Positions 24,369 to 32,051 of a DNA stretch of 36,485 nucleotides are shown piece by piece. The DNA is from Porphyromonas cangingivalis (GTDB lineage Bacteria > Bacteroidota > Bacteroidia > Bacteroidales > Paludibacteraceae): the NCBI GenBank assembly GCA_945902955.1, contig CAMDNO010000022.1:1-36485 (forward strand), in the 5' to 3' direction. Position 1 is the stretch's first letter. Each line of letters opens with the position of its first letter. The position numbers and the translations under genes were made by a program. The notes under the pieces are model-generated. The model made no database searches and was not told the DNA's origin. It saw only the letters and a program-made list of their open reading frames with translations.

Positions 24369-26162
24369 TTACATTCTCTCCGGCACTTCAATTCCTAATA
24401 AACGCATTCCGGCGCTTATTGTTTTTGCTATGGAAGCCGAAAGTTGCAAACGGAATTTTTTAAGTTCTTTATTTTCTTCTTTTAATATCGAAAAATCGTG
24501 GTAAAACTGATTAAATTCTTTTACCAATTCGTATTCGTAGTTGGCTATGAGTGCCGGACTAAACTCTTCACCAGCCATTTTTACTACTGTTGGAAATTCG
24601 GATACTAATTGAATTAAATAACTTTCCTTTTCGGATATCGAAAGCGACGTTTCAATTTTTGTACCAAAGTCTATATCTTGTTCCACTGCTTTGCGCAAAA
24701 CCGATTTTATTCGGGCGTGCGTATATTGTATAAAAGGTCCCGTATTTCCATTAAAATCAATCGATTCAGCTGGATTAAAGGTCATGTTTTTACGTGGATC
24801 TACTTTTAAAATAAAATATTTAAGTGCTCCCAAACCAACCATGCGGGCAATTTGCTCCACTTCGGTGGGCGTACAATTATCTAATTTTCCCAATTCTTGT
24901 GATGTTTCGCGGGCGGTGTCAATCATTTCGGCCATTAAATCGTCGGCATCAACTACTGTTCCTTCGCGGCTTTTCATTTTTCCTTCGGGCAATTCTACCA
25001 TGCCGTACGAAAAATGCACCAAATCTTTTCCCCAAGCATAACCCAATTTATCTAACAAAATAGATAATACCTGAAAATGATAATTCTGTTCATTTCCAAC
25101 TACATATACCATTTTTTTTATATCAAAATCGTTGTAGCGAAGTTTGGCAGTACCAATATCTTGCGTCATATACACCGAAGTACCATCGGCACGAAGCAGC
25201 AATTTCTCGTCCAAACCGTCGGCGGTAAGGTCGGCCCAAACCGAATTGTCGGGACGCTGGTAAAACGATTTTTCAGCTACACCGCGTTCTACCTCTTCTT
25301 TTCCTGTGAGGTAGGTTTGGCTTTCGTAGTAAATTTTGTCGAAATCAACACCCATTGCTTTATATGTCTGTTCGAAACCAGCATATACCCAACCGTTCAT
25401 TGTTTCCCACAATTGGCGCACTTCTACATCGTTTTGTTCCCAGGCAAGCAGCATTTTTTGAGCTTGAAGTATTAGTGGAGCATTCTTTTTTGCGTCTTCC
25501 TCGGTCATGTCTTTGCTCATAAGCTCTTTTATTTCAGCTTTATACGCTTGGTCGAAAATAACATAGTATTTTCCTACCAAGTGGTCGCCTTTCATGCCAG
25601 AACTTTCTGGCGTTTCGCCATTTCCAAACAGTTTCCATGCCAACATCGATTTGCAAATATGAATGCCGCGGTCGTTTACAATGTTGGTTTTCACCACATT
25701 CCAACCGTTTGCTTTTTGTATTTCGGCTATACTATATCCTAATAAGTTGTTGCGTATATGTCCTAAATGGAGCGGTTTGTTGGTGTTGGGCGACGAATAC
25801 TCAATCATCATTGTGGGCGCATCGGAAGTGGGATTTTGTATTCCAAAATTTTCGGTTTCAAAAATCCCCGTTAGTGTTTCTATCCAAAACGATTTGTGAA
25901 TCGAGAGATTTAAAAAGCCTTTGATAACATTATAATTACTAACAACGGCATTGTTAGCACTTATATATTCGCCAATTTCTTGCCCCGTAGCTTCGGGCGA
26001 TTTGCGAGCTGCTTTTACAAACGGAAATACAACAACCGTTATATCGCCCTCAAATTCTCTTTTTGTTTTTTGTATCTGAATTTGATCGAAATCCATTTCG
26101 ATACCATAAAGCGTTTTTACCGATTGTGCTACAACCGATTGAATAGTAGTTTCTAAGTTCAT
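24369..26162 (-). CDS. argS: Arginyl-tRNA synthetase
   Basis: A 597-residue class I tRNA synthetase that charges tRNA-Arg. The N-terminal additional domain (about 1-110) is followed by SSPNTNKPLHLGH with the HIGH-type motif HLGH at 132-135. The KMSKS-equivalent is GKMKSREGTVV, and the helical DALR anticodon-binding domain ends in LLGIEVPERM. The frame is open 24 codons further upstream (to 26234), but ATG 26162 (MNLETTIQSVVAQSV) matches the family N-terminus, and the promoter box lies between the two, which excludes the longer form. Confidence 0.96.
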   Translation of the reverse strand: MNLETTIQSVVAQSVKTLYGIEMDFDQIQIQKTKREFEGDITVVVFPFVKAARKSPEATGQEIGEYISANNAVVSNYNVIKGFLNLSIHKSFWIETLTGIFETENFGIQNPTSDAPTMMIEYSSPNTNKPLHLGHIRNNLLGYSIAEIQKANGWNVVKTNIVNDRGIHICKSMLAWKLFGNGETPESSGMKGDHLVGKYYVIFDQAYKAEIKELMSKDMTEEDAKKNAPLILQAQKMLLAWEQNDVEVRQLWETMNGWVYAGFEQTYKAMGVDFDKIYYESQTYLTGKEEVERGVAEKSFYQRPDNSVWADLTADGLDEKLLLRADGTSVYMTQDIGTAKLRYNDFDIKKMVYVVGNEQNYHFQVLSILLDKLGYAWGKDLVHFSYGMVELPEGKMKSREGTVVDADDLMAEMIDTARETSQELGKLDNCTPTEVEQIARMVGLGALKYFILKVDPRKNMTFNPAESIDFNGNTGPFIQYTHARIKSVLRKAVEQDIDFGTKIETSLSISEKESYLIQLVSEFPTVVKMAGEEFSPALIANYEYELVKEFNQFYHDFSILKEENKELKKFRLQLSASIAKTISAGMRLLGIEVPERM

Positions 26163-26188
26163 TTTTTTTGTTTCTTTTTTTCGGAATG

Positions 26189-26218
26189 CAAAGATACGAA
26201 TTTTGAAGGAAGTATCAA
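26189..26218 (-). promoter_or_regulatory. Promoter of argS
   Basis: Minus-strand TATCTTTG (26189-26196) is a perfect -7 box. TTG (26216-26218) lies 19 bp upstream. The ATG of argS is 26 bp downstream. Confidence 0.7.
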
Positions 26219-26865
26219 TGTATATACTTATCATTGCCGATTGCTTAGGTTTTAAACCAATTTTTCAGCTTATTTTTATCGTAATTTTTTCGCAAAAATT
26301 GCCTTCCAAATTTTTGTTACAAAAAATTATTTCATTTTTATGTACTAATAGAGTAGTTATGTTTCTGTTTTTTTGAAAGTAAATACTACATTTCCATTTT
26401 TTTAAACGAAGATTAGTATTTATAAAAGTTAAATAACATGGTTGTTTTATTCTTTATGGTTAATATATGGCAATATTTAGCTTCGAGCCAACGATTTTTT
26501 AGCCTAAAATTAAAAATATCTATGTGTGAACTGATATGTTTTTACAAGAAAGCCATGTATTCTGAAAATTTAGGGATGTTTTTTTGCTCTAAATTTAAAA
26601 ATTAACAAAGTTTATCTTGTAAATTTATAAAGTAAGGAGCTTTATTAAAAATTGTATTTTAAATTTCATTAAATCAAATAGATAGATTTATAAATATGAC
26701 CTAAGATTCTAAAAATGATACATTCCATCTTGTGTTTCATTATTCTTGATTTGGAATAAAATTTTGTAGAAAATAGTTATTAAACAAAGCACATAAATAA
26801 AGTTTTTTGTCTGTGGCAAAATTTATTACAAGGCATAGTAAATGACTGTTACAAGGTGTTGAGTG
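26219..26865. other. Long AT-rich intergenic region without recognisable genes
   Basis: About 650 bp between the argS promoter and the possible promoter of the secreted-protein gene. I see no convincing ORF, tRNA-like cloverleaf, strong terminator or repeat array. It could hold a decayed gene, a small RNA or a long regulatory region, but nothing in it can be supported. Confidence 0.6.
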
Positions 26866-26896
26866 TTGTTTTGAATGCGTTCTGTGAGTAATTTTG
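26866..26896 (+). promoter_or_regulatory. Possible promoter of the T9SS-type secreted protein gene
   Basis: TAATTTTG (26889-26896) matches TAnnTTTG, with TTG (26866-26868) 20 bp upstream. The leader would be about 90 nt. An AT-rich inverted repeat AATAAATTA/TAATTTATT (26912-26920, 26931-26939) lies in the leader. Confidence 0.4.
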
Positions 26897-26990
26897 AAAT
26901 GTGGAAAACGAAATAAATTATTCCTTTAATTAATTTATTCGACTACACATAAAGCAATCAATAATTATTCTTTTATAAACAAAAAGCATT

Positions 26991-27812
26991 ATGAAAACGC
27001 TCAACTCCAAAACCATTTTTGCAACATTAGCAATTTTATTCTCTGCATCGTTTGCAAACGCACAAACTCCATCACATTGCGCTACTGTAATAGAAATAAC
27101 CGATGGTAATTACAAAGATAAATTATGGATGGTTACCGAACCAGGTACCACCGACGGATTTGATAACGGCTGGGACGGCTATAAATTTTTAAGCTCGGCT
27201 TCGTACATACCTCAAATTTACGACAATACGGTTGATGGAAAATTCCAAGTTTCCAGTTTTCCTACAATTGATAACAATTCGTTTGATTTTTTACCGGGAA
27301 CTGCCACCTTGTATAAAATGACTTTTACGCATTACGACATTAATTATTTTTACAAAGCATTATATTTGGTAGATATGGTAAAAGGCGATACTATAAATAT
27401 TTATAAAAATTTATCGACCTATAAATTTTCGGCCACAAAAGCCGATATGGTTGAACGCTTTAAGTTTATTACCGATTTAACACCTGACCCTGTTATTTCA
27501 GATGGCGACTCGGTTACTACCCCTGGCAACACAGGCGTTACAACAGGCAATGCAAAAGAAATTGAAACTGATTTGAATAGAGCCAACAATGTGAAAATTA
27601 AAGCTTTCAATAGCATTATTCAAATTGAAAATCCAACCATAGCCAATGCTAATGTACGAGTAATAGAAGCTCTCAGCGGCAAACAAGTAAAACAAATTAC
27701 GGTAAACGCTGGCGAAACAGCAACTATCAATACAAATGTAAGTGCCGGACTGTTTGTAATTACAACTACGGTTGAAGCCGATACAGCAACAAAAACGGTA
27801 TTGTTACATTAA
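26991..27812 (+). CDS. Secreted protein with type IX secretion C-terminal domain
   Basis: A 273-residue protein. The signal peptide is MKTLNSKTIFATLAILFSASFANA with cleavage before QTPSH. Residues 26-160 form a domain I do not recognise, rich in Asp, Asn and aromatic residues (DGFDNGWDGYKF). A Thr/Gly/Pro linker (about 164-185) leads to a C-terminal domain of about 75 residues with the T9SS pattern: KIKAFNSIIQIENP, ANVRVIEALSGKQVKQI, and a GLFVITT strand ending in KTVLLH. This predicts export across the outer membrane by the type IX system and surface attachment or release. It is isolated, with long spacers on both sides. Confidence 0.78.
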   Translation: MKTLNSKTIFATLAILFSASFANAQTPSHCATVIEITDGNYKDKLWMVTEPGTTDGFDNGWDGYKFLSSASYIPQIYDNTVDGKFQVSSFPTIDNNSFDFLPGTATLYKMTFTHYDINYFYKALYLVDMVKGDTINIYKNLSTYKFSATKADMVERFKFITDLTPDPVISDGDSVTTPGNTGVTTGNAKEIETDLNRANNVKIKAFNSIIQIENPTIANANVRVIEALSGKQVKQITVNAGETATINTNVSAGLFVITTTVEADTATKTVLLH

Positions 27813-27880
27813 AAAGAAAAGAATTAAAGTGGTTTATAAGTGGATTAAATGGTGTTTTTAAGGAGAAAAGTGTTGACGTA

Positions 27881-27920
27881 GTTAGACCCGAGGGCAGACT
27901 GAAAATGACTCGGGGATAAC
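27881..27920. repeat. Imperfect 12-bp inverted repeat
   Basis: GTTAGACCCGAG (27881-27892) and CTCGGGGATAAC (27909-27920) pair at 10 of 12 positions around a 16-nt loop. It is locally GC-rich against an AT-rich background and has no T run, so it is not a standard terminator. Confidence 0.55.
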
Positions 27921-28093
27921 TTAAAAGCAACAAGAAATTAGAAAATGAATACTTACAAATTTGATAGAAGTTTTTTTTTCATAAATGATAATTGATTGTT
28001 TTAACCGAATGTCTGGTTTTGTTTACAAAAATTAGGTGTGGTTTAAAAATCCTACAAATTAACTATCGAAATTTTTATCTGGTTGAAAAGATT

Positions 28094-28130
28094 AAGCAAG
28101 CTAACTGACTTATAAGTTGCTTGCTTTTTC
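28094..28130 (+). terminator. Terminator-like hairpin
   Basis: AAGCAAGC-T-AACT (28094-28106) pairs with AGTT-GCTTGCTT (28115-28126) with one bulged T and an 8-nt loop, followed by TTT then C. It is about 280 bp after the nearest upstream stop codon, so it ends either a long 3' UTR or an unseen short transcript. Confidence 0.6.
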
Positions 28131-28177
28131 TGTTTACAAAATTATGCTTTACAACATAGAATTTTAATTTATAAAGA

Positions 28178-28208
28178 TTTGATTTTTAGATAAGAAATTG
28201 TATATTTG
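28178..28208 (+). promoter_or_regulatory. Consensus promoter of the PAS/CheR/kinase cluster
   Basis: TTTG (28178-28181), a 19-bp spacer and TATATTTG (28201-28208) match the Bacteroidota sigma consensus fully. The ATG is 65 bp downstream. Confidence 0.8.
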
Positions 28209-28272
28209 CGGTTCGATTAAAATTGTATTAACCTCAAGCAAACGAATGGTAAATAGTTAATCTCAAAAAAAT

Positions 28273-31053
28273 ATGAAAGAACAAATTTCAGACTGCAAAG
28301 AGGAATTTAAAAAATCGGAAGAGATTGCCTCTTTTTTCCAAACTATTACCGAAAATGCTTCCGATGGAGTTGTAGTGCTCGATTATAATCAAAAATACAC
28401 TTACATTAGTCCTAACGCATACAAAATGTTTGGATACGACCCAAGCGAAAAGCCCAATCTTAATCCTTATGAACTTACCCACCCGGATGATTTGGAATTT
28501 GTAGAATCTGAAATAAATAAAACCATTCAAAATCCCGAATATATACCCACATTGGAGTATCGGTATCTTAAAAAATCGGGTGAATGGCTGTGGCTCGAAT
28601 CGAAATTCTCAAATTTATTTTCAAATCCAAATATAAATGGCTTTGTTATTAATTTTAAAGATATTTCGGAACGAAAAGCAAATTTAGAACGATTAAAATA
28701 TATCTCCGATTTACAAGCCGTAGTGATTGATATAGGTTCGAAGTTTATGAATTCATCGCTTACTGATGTTGACAATCAGATTAATTCAGCGTTGGAAGTT
28801 TTAGGTCGTTTTGTTGAAGCCGATAGAATTTATATTTTCAGTTACGATTTCGAACTCAAACAAGCAATAAATACCTACGAGTGGTGCAGTAACAATGTTG
28901 AACCTCAAATTCAAAATTTGCAGAATGTGCCATTTGAAGTAATGGGATATTGGCCTGAAAAACATGCTAAAGGGGAGATTATTGAAATCCCTGATATGGA
29001 TTTTGAAGAAAATGAAGATGTGAAAAAAGCGTTGAGCGAACAAGGAATAAAATGCTTAATTGCATTTCCCATATTGCAAAACAATAGCTGTATAGGTTTT
29101 GCTGGCATCGATTCTGTTAATAAAATGAGGATTTTTGATCAAAATATATTGATTGTCTTTAAACTGTTTTTGCAACAACTATCTGATTATTTTAAGAAAT
29201 TAAATGCTGAATCGCTACTGAAAATTAACGAAGCCAGATATAGATTGACGCAAGAAGTGGGTGGTGTAGGAAGTTGGGAATATAGTATTAGTAAAAAGAA
29301 ATATTGGAATTCGTATCAGTTTCGTAAACTTTTTGGAATAGTAGATGAAACGATTACCGATTTAGATGAAATTCACCGATTAGTACAATCTGCAATATGT
29401 AATCCAAAGCCTGTAGATAAGGCGCTTACAGATTTAATTAATGATGAGAAGCCTTACGACTTGGACTTTGAAATTATTCGTTTGAACGATGGAGAAAAAC
29501 GTGTTTTGTATAGCCACGCACAATTAGTTTTCGATTTGGAAAATAATGAAACTATTGTAAGAGGCATTGTAAGAGATATTACAACACGACTTAATAGAGA
29601 GCAAAAGCTCAAACAATCGGAAGCACTGCTCGCTGCTACCCTCAGGCATGGTAGGTTTAGTATCTGGAGTGTGGATTTGAATCAAAAACTAATTTATATT
29701 AACGAAACATTTACCGATGAGATGTTTCATTTTTTTGGTATAAAATTAGAAGTTGGTATGGAATTATTGAAAGTGCTCCCACAACAAATGCACGCTCTTT
29801 GGCTCGACCGATATGAACGCACTTTTGCAAACCAAAGTTTTATCGAAGAGGATGTAATTGACTTAAATGATAGAAAAGTATATATCGAAGTTTCGTCAAC
29901 ACCAATTATTGTAGATGGCGAAGTAGTAGGTGCCTCGTTTTATGGTGAAGATATTACCGAACGAAAAGAAACAGAATTAAGAATTAAAAATTCGGAAGAG
30001 TTAGCAACAGATGCAGCTCAAAAATTTGACAAAATATTCCGTAAAAATCCACTAATCATGGCATTGGCCGATATTGATAGTAGAAAATATATTGATGTAA
30101 ATGACACATTTTTGAAATTGCTCGAATATGAAAAAGACGAAGTAATAGGAAAAACTCCATTTGAACTTGGAATAGTATACGATATGGATGTTTTTAATAA
30201 AGGTAAGAAGATTGTAGAAGATACACATGCGTTGGATAACTTTGAAATGAACATTAAAACAAAAACAGGAAAAATTTTAACTGGTTTAACTTCTCGTCAA
30301 TTTATCGAGAATCAAGGTAAAGTATATAGTTTAATTGTAGTGGTTGATGTTACAGATCGTAAAGTGGTTGAGGAAAAATTAGTTCAAAATACGCAGAATC
30401 TAAACATTTTATTACAGTCGATGCAGCAATTTATTAAATCAAAATCTATTGAAGTTGATTATAATGAAATTACGAAAGCTTTAAGTCGTATTTCGGGAGC
30501 TAAATACGTTATTCTTAATAAATATTCTGTCGATTATTCAAAAGCTATTTCAATATACGGACACGAGAATATAAGAGAAACGATACTGAAATTTTTAAAA
30601 ATTGATATTTTTAATCATAAATGGAAGCGAAATGAAGCCTTTGAAAATTTATGGTCTCGAAATAAATTAACCGATCTTCCTAATTTTGAATCGATTTTTT
30701 TAGAAGATATTCAACCGGCATTTTTTCAGCTAATTAATGGTGTATCTAATTTAGGAGAAGTAACAATTGTGCGTATTGATGGTAATAACCAAATAGTAGG
30801 TAATATTATACTCGTATTTGAGAAAGGAAAAATAATAAATAATGCAGAATTAATAGAAATGCTTTCATTTCAACTTGGGCAGTATTTCGAAAGATTAAAT
30901 GCCGAGGAGGCGCTACTAAAAAAAATAAATGAAATGGAACGTTTTCACAAACTCACCATCAATAGAGAGCTGAATATGATTGATTTGAAAAAAGAAGTAA
31001 ACGAACTGCTCAACAAAATGGGGCAGGAGGATAGGTATAGAATTGTAGGATGA
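28273..31053 (+). CDS. Multi-PAS/GAF sensory protein without a kinase domain
   Basis: A 926-residue, apparently soluble protein. Order of domains: PAS (about 17-135, ending FKDISERK), GAF (about 150-315), PAS (about 320-440), PAS (about 445-570, ending GEDITERK), PAS (about 580-700, ending VVDVTDRK), and a second GAF-like region (about 705-880). It finishes with a short coil (ERFHKLTINRELNMIDLKKEVNELL). No HisKA, HATPase, GGDEF, EAL, REC or HTH domain is visible, so it senses but has no obvious output of its own. It has a consensus promoter and heads the signalling cluster; the likely partner is the hybrid kinase two genes down. Confidence 0.85.
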   Translation: MKEQISDCKEEFKKSEEIASFFQTITENASDGVVVLDYNQKYTYISPNAYKMFGYDPSEKPNLNPYELTHPDDLEFVESEINKTIQNPEYIPTLEYRYLKKSGEWLWLESKFSNLFSNPNINGFVINFKDISERKANLERLKYISDLQAVVIDIGSKFMNSSLTDVDNQINSALEVLGRFVEADRIYIFSYDFELKQAINTYEWCSNNVEPQIQNLQNVPFEVMGYWPEKHAKGEIIEIPDMDFEENEDVKKALSEQGIKCLIAFPILQNNSCIGFAGIDSVNKMRIFDQNILIVFKLFLQQLSDYFKKLNAESLLKINEARYRLTQEVGGVGSWEYSISKKKYWNSYQFRKLFGIVDETITDLDEIHRLVQSAICNPKPVDKALTDLINDEKPYDLDFEIIRLNDGEKRVLYSHAQLVFDLENNETIVRGIVRDITTRLNREQKLKQSEALLAATLRHGRFSIWSVDLNQKLIYINETFTDEMFHFFGIKLEVGMELLKVLPQQMHALWLDRYERTFANQSFIEEDVIDLNDRKVYIEVSSTPIIVDGEVVGASFYGEDITERKETELRIKNSEELATDAAQKFDKIFRKNPLIMALADIDSRKYIDVNDTFLKLLEYEKDEVIGKTPFELGIVYDMDVFNKGKKIVEDTHALDNFEMNIKTKTGKILTGLTSRQFIENQGKVYSLIVVVDVTDRKVVEEKLVQNTQNLNILLQSMQQFIKSKSIEVDYNEITKALSRISGAKYVILNKYSVDYSKAISIYGHENIRETILKFLKIDIFNHKWKRNEAFENLWSRNKLTDLPNFESIFLEDIQPAFFQLINGVSNLGEVTIVRIDGNNQIVGNIILVFEKGKIINNAELIEMLSFQLGQYFERLNAEEALLKKINEMERFHKLTINRELNMIDLKKEVNELLNKMGQEDRYRIVG

Positions 31054-31076
31054 TGATGTAGCATTGTTTAGATATT

Positions 31077-31232
31077 AACCAATAAACCAATAAACAGATG
31101 AACCAATAAACAGATGAACCAATAAACAGATGAACCAATTAACAGATGAACCAATTAACCAATTAACAGATGAACCAATTAACCAATTAACAGATGAACC
31201 AATTAACAGATGAACTAATCAACCAATTAACC
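31077..31232. repeat. Octamer tandem-repeat array before cheR
   Basis: 156 bp built from two 8-bp words: A = AACCAAT(T/A) and B = AACAGATG (once each as AACTAATC and a partial AACC). The order is A-A-B-A-B-A-B-A-B-A-A-B-A-A-B-A-B, a variant octamer, then A and a half unit. The array fills nearly the whole gap between the PAS gene and cheR and ends 4 bp before the cheR ATG. The 8-bp period is not a multiple of three, and the ATGs in B units run quickly into stops, so it is not coding. Confidence 0.95.
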
Positions 31233-31236
31233 AAAA

Positions 31237-32034
31237 ATGAAAAAAATAATTGAAAAATTGCAACAACATACTGATGTTTCAGTTTATAGCACTCGTTTTA
31301 TATCGAACCTTATAGAAAACAGAATGTCTGACCTTAACTTGGCGAGTGTGGCAGATTATCAGTCGTATTTAACCAAAAATACAAGTGAGTTTGAACTTTT
31401 CGACAGCCAATTGAAAAATTCGTATAGTTTGTTTTTTCGTAATAGACTAACTTTTGAAACCTTGCATCATATTGTTTTGCCGCGTTTAGCAGCGCAAAAA
31501 GCCGATGGCAACGAGTTGCGAGTTTGGTCGGCAGGTTGTGCAGGTGGACAAGAGCCCTACAGCTTAGCGATATTATTCGAATCGTTTCATAAAATTAGTT
31601 CAACAAAATTAAATTACCGTATATTTGCAACCGATAGAGATTACAGTGAAATAGAACGTGCTGTTGTAGGCGAATTCAGCCGTTTGGAAATTGCAAATTT
31701 GACCAATGTCGAAATGGATAGTTGGTTTGCGGGCGATGGTAAAAAATTTAAAATAGATAGTCGATTAAAAAAACATATTGAGTTCGAACTTTTCGATTTA
31801 TTGGACAACGAATGTCTTTGTCCTCGTACAAGTATTTATGGAGCTTTTGATATTATTATGTGTGCTAATGTGCTGATATATTACAACGAATCTATTCAGC
31901 AATTTATAATTTCGAATTTGCAAAAATGTATTTCCGAAAATGGGATTATAATTACCGGCGAAGCCGAGCGCGAATTGTTTATACGGTATGGGTATACCGA
32001 AATTTATCCGCAGTCATGTATTTTTAAGTTTTAA
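31237..32034 (+). CDS. cheR: CheR-type protein-glutamate methyltransferase
   Basis: A 265-residue SAM-dependent methyltransferase of the CheR family, which methylates glutamates in chemoreceptor coiled coils. An N-terminal helical domain ends in SLFFRNRLTFETL (64-76). The SAM loop is SAGCAGGQEPYS (98-109), DIIMCANVLIYYN (205-217) is the motif after it, and the sequence closes with a GEAER-YGYTEIYP region. Departures from classical CheR are Ser in place of Thr in the T-x-FFR motif, Gln105 for Glu in GEEPYS, and Ala210 for Arg in CRNVLIY. No chemoreceptor, cheA, cheW or flagellar gene is in the window, so a non-chemotaxis role with the adjoining kinase is likely. Confidence 0.88.
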   Translation: MKKIIEKLQQHTDVSVYSTRFISNLIENRMSDLNLASVADYQSYLTKNTSEFELFDSQLKNSYSLFFRNRLTFETLHHIVLPRLAAQKADGNELRVWSAGCAGGQEPYSLAILFESFHKISSTKLNYRIFATDRDYSEIERAVVGEFSRLEIANLTNVEMDSWFAGDGKKFKIDSRLKKHIEFELFDLLDNECLCPRTSIYGAFDIIMCANVLIYYNESIQQFIISNLQKCISENGIIITGEAERELFIRYGYTEIYPQSCIFKF

Positions 32035-32051
32035 TAATAATTATTCTTTAT

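Larger units (their letters stand above)
27813..28177. other. Intergenic region with an inverted repeat and a terminator-like hairpin
   Basis: There is no convincing ORF between the secreted-protein stop and the PAS-gene promoter. It contains the imperfect inverted repeat at 27881-27920 and a terminator-like hairpin at 28094-28130; the remainder is AT-rich and otherwise featureless. Confidence 0.6.

Noticed and set aside
26163-26234. Longer ArgS N-terminus
   Set aside because: The extension covers the argS promoter box and is not family-like.
26235-26990. Hidden tRNA or small RNA gene in the long spacer
   Set aside because: No cloverleaf, conserved GGTTCxA arm or strong terminator could be found by eye; nothing can be claimed.
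31077-31232. CRISPR array
   Set aside because: The repeats are 8-16 bp and contiguous with no unique spacers, and no cas gene is present.
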